Of a stretch of DNA of 37,045 bases, positions 1 to 6,837 are shown one piece after another. A program made the translations under genes and the position numbers. Position 1 is the first letter of the stretch. Every line of letters starts with the position of its first letter. The stretch is from Acidobacteria bacterium RIFCSPLOWO2_12_FULL_68_19 (GTDB lineage Bacteria; Acidobacteriota; Vicinamibacteria; Vicinamibacterales; UBA2999), in contig MELF01000031.1 in the NCBI GenBank assembly GCA_001767525.1, positions 1-37,045 of the forward strand, in the 5' to 3' direction. The notes beneath the pieces are model-generated. The model ran no database searches, was not told where the DNA came from, and saw nothing but the letters and a program-made list of their open reading frames with translations.

Positions 1-1
1 T

Positions 2-85
2 AGAGATCGTGTGAGCGCTCAACCCTCGGGGCAGCCGCGAGCGAGCGACATTGCCCAAGCCCCGTTATCTGTTTCACTGGCGTGA
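2..85 (+). CDS. Possible C-terminal end of a gene that starts outside the window
   Basis: Frame 2 is open from the window edge to a TGA at 83-85 and reads like an ordinary protein tail (27 residues, ending LSVSLA). This is only an open frame at the edge; there is no recognisable domain. Confidence 0.2.
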   Translation, partial: RDRVSAQPSGQPRASDIAQAPLSVSLA

Positions 86-130
86 AAATCGAGGCTAACT
101 GACTACGTTTCGAAAGAAACCAACGCGACA

Positions 131-391
131 GTGTTAGCAGCAAAAGGACAGTTGGCTCTTCTAAACAAGAAGGTGGAGAACTCGTATCTGCGGACGATTG
201 CGGCGCTTAGTTCGATGACATCGCCGAAATTGAGGTTGGAGAAAAATTCGACCTCGGCGAAGAACGTGCGGCTGAAGACAAGTCTCGACGCGAAGCACCT
301 CCCTTCACAGAAAACTCTCGCGAAGATATTCAAGGACGCGCACGTTCTGACAGGAGATCCAACAGCGGCTCCAGAAGATCAATCGGAATAG
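131..391 (+). CDS. Doubtful hypothetical ORF in the left arm of the element
   Basis: An 86-codon GTG-started ORF, rich in lysine, with no domain I recognise and no good ribosome binding site. A competing frame (211-462, just after a TAG at 208-210) also looks protein-like, with an acidic then Arg/Ser-rich composition, so this 86-495 stretch may be a decayed gene rather than an intact one. No RNA gene is seen in it. Treat this as a placeholder for the only long reading frames in about 400 bases. Confidence 0.22.
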   Translation: MLAAKGQLALLNKKVENSYLRTIAALSSMTSPKLRLEKNSTSAKNVRLKTSLDAKHLPSQKTLAKIFKDAHVLTGDPTAAPEDQSE

Positions 392-460
392 TTCATCTTC
401 TCGCCCTGAGCGCGAAGGGTCTCGTAATTACGTGGCTCCACTCGCCCCGGTACCGCCAAT

Positions 461-474
461 AGCGCAATTGCGCT
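461..474. promoter_or_regulatory. Perfect 14-bp palindrome upstream of the HTH fragment
   Basis: AGCGCAATTGCGCT is a perfect palindrome, followed by CCTTTT, 57 bp before the likely ATG (532) of the excisionase-like reading frame. It could be an operator for that small DNA-binding protein or a weak terminator stem for whatever lies to the left. Function is inferred from symmetry and position only. Confidence 0.35.
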
Positions 475-495
475 CCTTTTAATCCTGGCGACGCA

Positions 496-661
496 ATGTC
501 GTTCGATGGTTGTGGCCCAATCATCGGTGTCATGGGTCCGCTACGTACGGTTGACCAGACGGCCGCAGATCTGTGCGTCTCCGTCCACACAATTCGCGCT
601 TGGATCGCCCGCCGCAAAATCGCGGTCGTGCGCCTCGGCCGCGCGGTCAGGATTCGCCTGG
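496..661 (+). pseudogene. Excisionase-like / MerR-type HTH DNA-binding fragment
   Basis: The reading frame from ATG 532 (an upstream ATG at 496 is less likely) gives a compact helix-turn-helix of the HTH_17/excisionase type: TVDQTAADLCVSVHTIRAWI followed by a basic wing with RLGRAVRIRLD. About 43 residues match the usual family pattern, after which the frame loses similarity and reads through shadow sequence. In another frame the DNA continues directly as the end of a tyrosine integrase. So the original excisionase-like gene has lost its 3' end, most simply by a deletion that joined it to the integrase tail. The HTH itself may still be translated, as part of a 218-codon open frame with a meaningless middle. 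Confidence 0.6.
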
Positions 662-925
662 ACGGCGGCGCGAGAGGCCTCGGGCGTCCGGTGCCGCTTT
701 CACGACCTGCGGCACACCGTCGTGACGCGATTGCTGGAGGCCGGTCAGCCGTTCGCAGTCGTGGCCGACATCATGGGTTGGAGTCGGGCGACGGTCGTCC
801 GAATGGCGAAGCGGTACGCACACATCGGGAATTCGGCGCGCCGTCCGGCGATTGCGGCGCTGGACGGACCTGCGGAGTCAACGAATCACAAACAACAGGC
901 AACGGCACAAAGGAGAACGAGATGA
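662..925 (+). pseudogene. C-terminal fragment of a tyrosine recombinase (phage-type integrase)
   Basis: Read in the frame containing 692, the DNA encodes the end of a tyrosine integrase catalytic domain: box II CRFHDLRHT (His-x-x-Arg) followed by LLEAGQPF and IMGWS, then RYAHIG, where the Tyr is the expected nucleophile. The N-terminal DNA-binding arm and the first catalytic arginine (box I) are missing, because upstream in this frame the sequence turns into the HTH fragment. It therefore cannot be an active recombinase. The fragment ends at a TGA (923-925) that overlaps the ATG of the next small gene. Confidence 0.75.
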
Positions 926-1152
926 ATACTGAACGTATCGAACGGAACCGTGAAGGTCGCCTGCGTCACCGGGCAGTGCGATTTGGATACCGGTTGTCAA
1001 AGTCTCGCCGGGCGCGGACTCACGAGAACCTGGGCGGGTTCATGGTCATCGACAAGGACACGAATTTCCCATCACTAGGCTTTCACTACGACGCGACGCT
1101 CGACGACATCGAGGGCTTCCTTGCAAAGGATGACACGGCGGTTGCGGACTGA
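922..1152 (+). CDS. Small protein of unknown function (76 aa)
   Basis: Start ATG 922 has a good ribosome binding site (AGGAG at 911-915). The N-terminal half is strongly basic (RLRHRAVRFGYRL, then SKSRRARTHENLGGF), and the end carries the pattern FMVIDKDTN and TLDDIEGFL. Small proteins with this layout, a basic Arg-rich start, a GGF/Y-hydrophobic-ID motif and a TLDD-E end, are widespread in actinobacteria and proteobacteria, often near integrases. No function is established. The start overlaps the stop of the integrase fragment, so it was probably co-transcribed with that gene. It is an accessory gene of the element. Confidence 0.6.
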   Translation: MNTERIERNREGRLRHRAVRFGYRLSKSRRARTHENLGGFMVIDKDTNFPSLGFHYDATLDDIEGFLAKDDTAVAD

Positions 1153-1346
1153 TCGACAGGCCCGCCGGCCAGTTCAGCGGCATGGGGAACGCCGTGCGCC
1201 CGCTCTTTCCTGTTCATCATCGCGCGCCATCCGTGGCGATACGACACCTGGAGCGCTCACAGCCGTTGGGCAGGTCAAGTCACCGCGACAGAGGCAGGGT
1301 AAACGTCTCGACAGGATTTTTGATGGCACTCGGACTGGAGGTCTGT

Positions 1347-1607
1347 ATGGCACAACGGAATGCAACACGTCCTGGAAAAGCCGCCGCACGTCAGGCGCTG
1401 GACAGCATCGGACGCTTCCTTTTCCGGGCTATGTATCTCGACGAGGAGATCGATTTCAGCGCGTCGACGAAACGGCTACCGGATCGGTCGATGATCGTCA
1501 CGGTCGTGCACCCATCTGGCACGTTCCAGTTCAATGTCCCTGCGGAGGAACGCGCCGCTGTAGCTGCCCGTATGCGACAGGAGGGCGGCGGGCAAGAAGG
1601 CTTTTGA
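1347..1607 (+). CDS. Hypothetical protein of the element (86 aa)
   Basis: The ATG at 1347 is preceded by GGAGG at 1337-1341 with 5-nt spacing, which makes it a better start than the longer reading frame beginning at 1182. The protein has a basic N-terminus, a predicted helix (ARQALDSIGRFLFRAMYLDE) and a two-strand segment (SMIVTVVHPSGTFQF), then a helical charged tail. I do not recognise the family. It lies between the integrase remnant and the serine recombinase in the same orientation, so it is likely element cargo. The 190-225 base gaps on both sides contain no convincing gene. Confidence 0.5.
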   Translation: MAQRNATRPGKAAARQALDSIGRFLFRAMYLDEEIDFSASTKRLPDRSMIVTVVHPSGTFQFNVPAEERAAVAARMRQEGGGQEGF

Positions 1608-1833
1608 CGGCGACAGCGCGGCCCAGGGTCATGCCCAAGATCCTGGAGAGCGAGCCGGCGCCGCGTTGTGCCGTGAGTATGCGAAGCAGCAACAGACTCA
1701 ACACGATGAGCGAGGGCGCGCGAGGATGCTGCGGCCGTCCCCGTGCAGGGGCCGACTTGCGCCTTCAATCTGACATGGATACCAATAGCGTCAGGTGCTT
1801 CTCTTCGATCGATCTAGCCGCTACGGAGACATG

Positions 1834-1956
1834 ATGACCACCCCAACACCGCTGCCGATGTTGCCGAATGAACTTCGCGCCTTCATTGACGCGGTTGTCA
1901 TTCCTGCGCTACTACAACGGCTGATGAACGAGCGATCTCCCAGGCTTGCAGCGTAA
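1834..1956 (+). CDS. Micro-ORF translationally coupled to the recombinase (40-41 aa)
   Basis: GGAG at 1825-1828 precedes ATG 1831 and ATG 1834; the second has the better spacing. The peptide, about 40 residues, reads LPNELRAFIDAVVIPALLQR in its middle and is predicted to be one amphipathic helix. The stop TAA (1954-1956) lies 3 nt before the recombinase start at 1960, which itself has no ribosome binding site. Translation of the recombinase therefore probably depends on translation of this ORF. It may also be a small protein in its own right; function unknown. Confidence 0.45.
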   Translation: MTTPTPLPMLPNELRAFIDAVVIPALLQRLMNERSPRLAA

Positions 1957-1959
1957 CTT

Positions 1960-3636
1960 ATGCAGCAAATGCGGACTGCCTGCTACGCGCGATTCTCATC
2001 AGACATGCAGCGGCAAACGTCGCTCGACGATCAGATCGGCGGCTGTCGCGAGTACGCCGAACGACAGGGCTGGACGTGGCAGGACGCGCAGATTTACACG
2101 GATGCTGGGATCAGCGGCAGCAGTATCGAGGGACGTCCAGGGCTGCGCGCGTTACTCGGCGCTGCGGCCTCGACTCCCCCGCCCTTCGATGTCCTACTTG
2201 TGGACGATTCGTCACGCGTCGCCCGCGATCTCGCGGACGCGTTGCGAATTGTTCAAGGGTTGAAATTCGCCGGCATCCGCGTCGTCTACATCTCGCAGGG
2301 CATTGACTCCGACAGCGAACAGGCTGAGACGCTGCTCGCCGTCCACGGCATCGTGGATGCCCTGTACCTCCGCGAGATGGCGGCAAAGATTCGTCGCGGC
2401 TTGGCCGGCCAGATCGAACGCGGCTTTTCGACCGGCGGCATTACGTACGGATATCGGGCCGTCCCTGTCCCAGACCCAAGCGGTCGTCTCGATTCGAATG
2501 GACATCCCCTGTTGCTCGGCAAGCGCCTCCAGGTGTACGAAGCGGAGGCCCGCGTCATCCGCGACATTTTCACGTGGTACGCCAGTGGCGTCGTCGGTGT
2601 TCCCTCGATTGTCGAGCGGCTGAATCGCACCGGCATTCAGGGGTCGTGCGGGCGGTCATGGAAGTTCGGCGCCGTCCGGCGACTTCTCGGAAACGAGCGG
2701 TTCACAGGTAAGCAGATTTGGGGACAGCGGCGCTACGAACGGCGGCCGGGCACACACCAAAAGGTTGCGCGTCATGTGCCACGTGCGGAATGGCGGATCC
2801 TTGATCGGCCCGATCTTCGGATCATCGATGACGAACTCTGGACCGCGGTACAGGCTCGCCGTGACATCGTGTCGGCGGCGCCGCGACAAGCGGGAACAAT
2901 GTTGATGCGCGGCAAGGACGCGGCGCTGTACTCACGGCACTTGTTCAGCGGTTTCATGCGATGCGGAATCTGCGGCGGCGCCGTGACGGTGGTTAGCGGC
3001 GGCTGGGGAATGCCCCGATACGGGTGCCAACGGCATTCGAAGAACGGTGCCACGGCCTGCACGAATCGCCTCACCATCAGGGCCAAGATCGCTGACACTG
3101 CTCTTCTTGCTGGGCTCCAGGCCGAACTCGTTCGCCCAGAGACCATCGCATACATCTCCGATCGTTTGGCTGGTGCGTTGAACGAGCTCATTGACCGGCG
3201 ACCACAACAGCGCGACGAGATCGAGCGGGCCAAGACGATCGCGGAACAGAAGCTCCACAATCTCGTAGCTGCCGTCGAAGATGGTGCAGGCGCAGCAACG
3301 GTGTTCCAAGCTATCAGGGAGCGTGAAGCAGAAATTCGTGCATTGGAGACGAACCGGGTCGCTTTGGACGAGCCTTTAGAACAACGTCTCGCCGTGATTC
3401 CGACGTGGGTGCGGCAGCAGCTCCAGGACGCCGCTGGTGTGCTCAGCGAAGTGCCAGAGCGCGCGAAAGCCGAATTCCGTCGCCTCGAAATTCGATTCAC
3501 GATTCATCCGGTCCATGACGAGGGGCCCCGGCCATTCCTGAGGGCCGAGGGCGCCGGAAACTTTGAATATCTCGCCTTTTCTCAGTACGCGCCTCTCACT
3601 ACTACCGCTCGATCGGACCCTCGACCAGCACCGTGA
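1960..3636 (+). CDS. Large serine recombinase (site-specific integrase/excisionase)
   Basis: 558 aa; catalyses strand exchange at attachment sites through a phosphoserine link. The resolvase N-terminal domain (about residues 5-150) starts ACYARFSSD, with Ser13 as expected nucleophile, and contains the DSSRVARD segment equivalent to the DRLSR arginine motif. The recombinase domain follows from about 160 (GGITYGYRA). A zinc ribbon with four cysteines sits at about 334-366 (CGICGG ... CQRH ... CTN), then a coiled-coil stretch. ATG 1969 (MRTACYA) is an alternative start that fits the family better; neither start has a ribosome binding site. The last residues (about DPRPAP and the stop) are encoded by the antisense strand of the interrupted sigma-54 regulator, so the attachment site overlaps the gene's 3' end. 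The family is certain; activity is inferred. Confidence 0.93.
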   Translation: MQQMRTACYARFSSDMQRQTSLDDQIGGCREYAERQGWTWQDAQIYTDAGISGSSIEGRPGLRALLGAAASTPPPFDVLLVDDSSRVARDLADALRIVQGLKFAGIRVVYISQGIDSDSEQAETLLAVHGIVDALYLREMAAKIRRGLAGQIERGFSTGGITYGYRAVPVPDPSGRLDSNGHPLLLGKRLQVYEAEARVIRDIFTWYASGVVGVPSIVERLNRTGIQGSCGRSWKFGAVRRLLGNERFTGKQIWGQRRYERRPGTHQKVARHVPRAEWRILDRPDLRIIDDELWTAVQARRDIVSAAPRQAGTMLMRGKDAALYSRHLFSGFMRCGICGGAVTVVSGGWGMPRYGCQRHSKNGATACTNRLTIRAKIADTALLAGLQAELVRPETIAYISDRLAGALNELIDRRPQQRDEIERAKTIAEQKLHNLVAAVEDGAGAATVFQAIREREAEIRALETNRVALDEPLEQRLAVIPTWVRQQLQDAAGVLSEVPERAKAEFRRLEIRFTIHPVHDEGPRPFLRAEGAGNFEYLAFSQYAPLTTTARSDPRPAP

Positions 3637-4099
3637 AGTCGGTCTGCGCCACGCGCACGACCTGATCTCGAAGCGTGGCCATGCTTCGGCTGGAGCCGAC
3701 GAGCGGGCTCGCACCAGGCGGCAGGACCGCACGCGCGGGAGCCCACCGGCGAGCGGCTTCGAGCACCAGCCCCCCGAGCTGAGCAGCGGAGGTCAGGAGC
3801 TCGACGTCGCGTTCGTCGAGCGTGCGGTCGCGTTCGAAGGACGCCTCGAGCACCGCCTGGACGCCAGGGTCGGCCGTCGGCACTCCAACGACGATGGATT
3901 CGGACGTGCGCGTCGGTGTCACGAGGCGCGCCTGATATCGCGCCGGAATCTCCCGCAGGCGCACCGCACGCATCGACAGCAACTGCTGAACGTGGCGTTC
4001 GAAGATACCGGGAAGATCCTCCACCGCGGGACGGGTGAGCGCCGCACTGACGGCAGCCACGACCTGACGGAGATCGGTCGTTCGCGCGTCGCTGGTCAT
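3602..4099 (-). pseudogene. Sigma-54-dependent transcriptional regulator, truncated by element insertion
   Basis: The 165 codons encode a GAF-like N-terminal sensor domain (about residues 10-115), then the entry to the AAA+ domain: PLVGSSRSMATLRDQVVRVA followed by DFTVLVEG. Family members continue with the Walker A ESGxGKE, the GAFTGA loop, Walker B and a Fis-type HTH; all are missing here. After VLVEG only PIER and a stop, supplied by element DNA, remain. The product could be at most an unattached GAF domain. It lies downstream of comEA and the pseudopilin gene, so the intact gene may have regulated type IV pilus or competence genes, an inference from position only. The start ATG 4099 has a GGGA-type site close upstream. 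Confidence 0.85.
3611..3619. other. Element/chromosome junction (attachment site half)
   Basis: On the minus strand the regulator reads VLVEG and then changes to PIER-stop, where the family normally continues with a Walker A motif (E-S-G-x-G-K-E). The switch falls between about 3611 and 3617. The recombinase 3' end spans it from the other side. The exact core cannot be fixed without the empty site or the left end. Confidence 0.6.
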
Positions 4100-4111
4100 G
4101 TCCCGGCATAG

Positions 4112-4127
4112 AACAATCCTCGTGCCG
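4112..4127 (-). promoter_or_regulatory. Near-consensus sigma-54 promoter before the truncated regulator
   Basis: On the minus strand, CGGCACGAGGATTGTT resembles TGGCACG-N4-TTGCW, with GG and TTG in register but T instead of C at the -12 GC. Transcription would start about 0-5 nt before ATG 4099. It is a suggestive match only, consistent with autoregulation. Confidence 0.3.
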
Positions 4128-4224
4128 CATGGTGTCGGCGTCGGCCTGTCCGGTCCTGTCAGCTTGTGTCCCCTGCCGGGTGAGGCTGGGGGTATCGAAT
4201 GCCCTCTCGCAACGATCGCGGCTG

Positions 4225-4238
4225 TTCCCGTCTGGGAA
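4225..4238 (-). terminator. Weak hairpin after the pseudopilin gene
   Basis: TTCCC-AGAC-GGGAA on the minus strand, 15 nt beyond the stop of the pseudopilin gene, with no T-run. It may be an intrinsic terminator stem or chance. Confidence 0.2.
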
Positions 4239-4252
4239 GAGACTACTCGGTC

Positions 4253-4858
4253 TCAAAACGACTCCACCCACTGATCCGTGCGTGGGACGTAACGCAAGAC
4301 GCGGGTGCGGGCGGTGGCACCCAGTACGCGCACAGCCAGTTGCATGCCGTCACGACCACGGACGTAGATGGTGCCGGCCGTTGCCGTGCCCAGCGGAGTA
4401 AACGACAGCAGGTCACTGTCGCCGATTCTGACCGGGTCGCGCCCAAGGGCCGGCGTAATCCCGACGGCGACGCCCGGAAACAAGTCGGCCAGTCGCGTCG
4501 GGGCGTCGAGGGGGTAATCGACGGCGGCATCGATGTCACTGGTGCGGACCCCGTTGTGATTGCCGTCGACGAACATCTGAAAGGTCACGTCCGATCGAAC
4601 CTCGACGAACCGGAGCGCCACGTGCGAGGAGCGCAGCACCGCGTACGAGCGCGCGACCGCCATTCGTGAGGCGAGGTACCGCGCGGCCGCCCATGTCCGC
4701 GCGCGGTCGACTCCAGCAAACAGTTGCGGAACCGTCGTGGCAGCCAACACTGCCACCAGGCCAGTGGCGAACAGAAGCTCGATGACGGTGTAGCCGGAGG
4801 CCCGCGGAGCGCCGCGCGCCCCACGGGCCTTGACGGAGGCCGGAAGGCCTTCCTTTAC
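4253..4858 (-). CDS. GspH/FimT-type pseudopilin
   Basis: The protein carries a class III prepilin signature: [20 protein letters not shown], where cleavage by prepilin peptidase is expected after Gly and before Tyr, with the conserved Glu at +5. The hydrophobic helix is followed by a soluble domain typical of minor pseudopilins (about 170 residues; [18 protein letters not shown] near the start). The product would join a type IV pilus or type II secretion pseudopilus, fitting the upstream comEA. The frame has no ATG, GTG or TTG between the comEA stop region and the prepilin motif; the nearest in-frame ATG upstream is about 370 nt away, inside sequence covered by comEA. The given 5' end is just the comEA stop. 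A GTG at 4824 would serve if there were a 1-nt indel. It may be a pseudogene, use a rare start, or reflect an assembly error. Confidence 0.65.
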   Translation of the reverse strand, partial: VKEGLPASVKARGARGAPRASGYTVIELLFATGLVAVLAATTVPQLFAGVDRARTWAAARYLASRMAVARSYAVLRSSHVALRFVEVRSDVTFQMFVDGNHNGVRTSDIDAAVDYPLDAPTRLADLFPGVAVGITPALGRDPVRIGDSDLLSFTPLGTATAGTIYVRGRDGMQLAVRVLGATARTRVLRYVPRTDQWVESF

Positions 4859-5187
4859 TGGGTGGCGGCGCGGTCCGTCCTGGGCGGCGTCACCGTGACG
4901 AGCGCCTTCAGCTTCAGGAAGCTCGTTTCGCCGATGCCGCGCACGTTCATCAGCTCTTCGATCTTCTTGAAGCCCCCGTTCTGCTGGCGATAGTCGACGA
5001 TCCGCTGGGCCAGCGCAGGACCGACGCCCGGCAGCGTCTCGAGCTGCACCGTGGTCGCCGTATTCAGGTTCACCGGGGCTGCCGTCTCCGGCATTGCCCT
5101 TGTCGCCGCCGCTCGGCCACCGTCCTGCGCCGCGGCCGCCGCTGCCCCGAGCGCCAGCACGAGCAGCGCCGCAAACATCATTCGCAT
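4855..5187 (-). CDS. comEA: ComEA-like helix-hairpin-helix DNA-binding protein
   Basis: 110 aa. A signal peptide ([20 protein letters not shown]) is followed by a linker and a tandem helix-hairpin-helix domain: [20 protein letters not shown], then [20 protein letters not shown] and [15 protein letters not shown]. This is the compact ComEA HhH module, which binds double-stranded DNA in the periplasm and pulls it in during natural transformation. The start at 5187 was chosen over longer frames because AGGAGGAG lies just upstream and the signal peptide begins there. The stop overlaps the region where the pseudopilin gene should start, which suggests a shared transcript for DNA uptake or pilus function. 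Confidence 0.88.
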   Translation of the reverse strand: MRMMFAALLVLALGAAAAAAQDGGRAAATRAMPETAAPVNLNTATTVQLETLPGVGPALAQRIVDYRQQNGGFKKIEELMNVRGIGETSFLKLKALVTVTPPRTDRAATQ

Positions 5188-5424
5188 CGCATCTCCTCCT
5201 GTGTCGTGTGGTCGTCCATGCCATCTGAGCGTGCCCGCGGTGTCCGTGTGGCGCGAGGTCGGGCGCCTTCGACGGATCACCGACGGGACGCCGAGCAGGA
5301 GTGGCAACGGAGAGGCCGCACGCGCGGCGCCACGGCCGTCTCCGCAACATCCTCATGCGGCGGGGGTTGGGGTGAAGGATAGGAAGAGCGAAGGCGCCAG
5401 TGGCCTGGCGACCGACAACCGGAG

Positions 5425-6369
5425 TTACGCGGTGGTCACCTGCGAGGCGCGATACCAGTCGACGGTCTTCCGCAGTCCGTCCTCGAAGCCGACGGCCGGC
5501 TCGTAGCCGAGCAGCCGGCGGGCCTTGCCGATATCGGCCTGGGAATCGCGCACGTCTCCGGCGCGCGCCGGCCCGTAGATTGGCGCCACATCCACACCAA
5601 TCAGGTCGCGCAGCGCGCGGAAGAGCGCATTGATGCTGATGCGGCCGCCGGTGGCCACGTTGATCACCTCGCCGGCCACACCCGGCGCCTCCGACGCGCG
5701 CAGGACGCCGTCCACGACGTTCGACACGTAGGTGAAGTCGCGCGTCTGCTCGCCGTCGCCGCAGATGGTCGGCGCGCGCCCGTCGCAGATCGCGCTGATG
5801 AAAAGCGAAATGACGCCCGAATAGGGCGACGAGGGATCCTGCCGCGGCCCGAACACGTTGAAGTAGCGGATCGTCACGGCTTGGAAGCCGTAGAGCTGCG
5901 TGAACAATTGGCAATACTGCTCGCCCATCAGCTTCTGGAGCGCGTAGGGCGACAGCGTGGCCGTGCGCATGGTTTCGACCTTCGGCAGCGTCGGGGTTTC
6001 CCCGTAGGCCGACGACGAGCCGGCGTAGACGAGGCGCCGGACTCCCTCGTCGCGGGCCGCCAGCAGCACGTTGAGGGTCGCATCGGCGTTGGCGCGATGC
6101 GAGGTCAGCGGATCGGTTACCGACCGCGGCACCGAGGGGATGGCGGCCTGATGGAGTACGAACTCCACCCCAGCGACCGCGCGCCGCGCCACCTCGAGGT
6201 CGGCGAGGTCCCCCTCGATGAATTCCACGCCGCCGAGGTGCGCGAGATTCCGCCGGTGGCCCGTGGAGAGGTCGTCGACCACGCGGACGCGATGGCCTCG
6301 GCGAGCGAGCTCCTCCGTCAAGTGGGAGCCGATGAATCCGGCCCCGCCGGTTACGAGATAGAACGCCAT
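5425..6369 (-). CDS. NAD-dependent sugar epimerase/dehydratase (UDP-hexose 4-epimerase type)
   Basis: 314 aa, an extended short-chain dehydrogenase. The N-terminal Rossmann motif TGGAGFIGSH (residues 7-16) binds NAD; DDLSTG follows. The active-site set is the Ser region YAGSSSAYGE and Tyr-x3-Lys in SPYALQK. Downstream, RYFNVFGPRQ and GDGEQTRDFTYV are typical of UDP-glucose or UDP-N-acetylglucosamine 4-epimerases (GalE/WbpP-like). The protein probably makes an epimerised nucleotide sugar for surface polysaccharide in the cytoplasm; the exact substrate cannot be told. About 240 bases separate it from comEA downstream, with no gene seen there; upstream lies RNase P RNA. Confidence 0.88.
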   Translation of the reverse strand: MAFYLVTGGAGFIGSHLTEELARRGHRVRVVDDLSTGHRRNLAHLGGVEFIEGDLADLEVARRAVAGVEFVLHQAAIPSVPRSVTDPLTSHRANADATLNVLLAARDEGVRRLVYAGSSSAYGETPTLPKVETMRTATLSPYALQKLMGEQYCQLFTQLYGFQAVTIRYFNVFGPRQDPSSPYSGVISLFISAICDGRAPTICGDGEQTRDFTYVSNVVDGVLRASEAPGVAGEVINVATGGRISINALFRALRDLIGVDVAPIYGPARAGDVRDSQADIGKARRLLGYEPAVGFEDGLRKTVDWYRASQVTTA

Positions 6370-6404
6370 CAGCCCGGGTGCCTCACAACAGTGCTGCCAT
6401 CAGA

Positions 6405-6826
6405 AAAGCGTCGCAGCCATCCGATAAGCCGAATTCTGTCCCCCTCGACCCGCGCGGCCGAAGCCGCGCGCGCTCTGGGTAACGACCATTCCTCTAGTCC
6501 CGCGATTGCTCGCGGGCTCGAGCGACCTACCCGGTGGCTTCGGACGGGCCGTCCTCGAGCGCCACCCTATTTGGTCTTGCTCCGTGCGGGGTTTTGCCTG
6601 CCATCCGTGTTGCCACGGACGCGGTGCGCTCTTACCGCACCTTTTCACCATTGCCGCGGCTGACGCCGGTAGGCTGTGTGTTTTCTGTGCCACTGGTCCG
6701 TCAGGTTTCCCTGCCCGGGCGTTACCCGGCGCACTGCCCTTCGGAGTCCGGACTTTCCTCCCGCCCTCGCCTTTGGCCCGACGCCAGTACGAGAGCCGGC
6801 GGTCGTCTGGCTGACTGCGACACTCC
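6405..6826 (-). ncRNA. rnpB: RNase P RNA (bacterial type A)
   Basis: The minus strand carries the diagnostic conserved blocks: GGAGGAAAGTCCGGACTCC (from about 6761 to 6743) near the 5' side and ACAGAATTCGGCTTA (6439-6425) near the 3' end, which together form the P4 core. The two ends pair as P1: GTGTCGCAG (6823-6815) with CTGCGACGC (6416-6408), followed by TTTTCTG. The length, about 420 nt, and the extra stems fit the ancestral type A fold. This ribozyme removes the 5' leader of pre-tRNAs. Open reading frames in the region are not genes. The RNA begins about 12 nt after the stop of the upstream response regulator gene. Confidence 0.95.
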
Positions 6827-6837
6827 ATTATCGCAGG

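Larger units (their letters stand above)
1..3616. mobile_element. Right-hand part of an integrated element ending in a large serine recombinase
   Basis: The stretch holds a serine recombinase at its right end, remnants of an excisionase/tyrosine integrase module, and small ORFs of unknown function. Its codon use is less GC-biased than that of the genes after 3.6 kb. The right boundary is set by the abrupt end of similarity in the truncated sigma-54 regulator on the opposite strand, close to 3611-3617. No left boundary is visible: the missing C-terminal half of the regulator should lie there and is not found in 1-130 on either strand, so the element starts outside the window. Whether it is a genomic island, integrative element or prophage remnant cannot be decided; no phage structural or conjugation genes are seen here. 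Confidence 0.75.

Noticed and set aside
1-130. Left attachment site or remaining half of the sigma-54 regulator
   Set aside because: Only a short ACCCTCG match to the junction is present; all three minus-strand frames lack the Walker A or later AAA+ motifs.
1121-1834. 237-codon plus-strand ORF
   Set aside because: Arg/Thr-rich shadow translation crossing two better small genes; no ribosome binding site or domain.
4859-5914. Upstream extension of the pseudopilin frame
   Set aside because: It translates comEA and part of the epimerase in the wrong frame; prepilin leaders are short.
6400-6828. Open reading frames of 90-260 codons on both strands around rnpB
   Set aside because: The conserved RNase P blocks and P1 pairing explain the sequence; the frames have no protein-like features.
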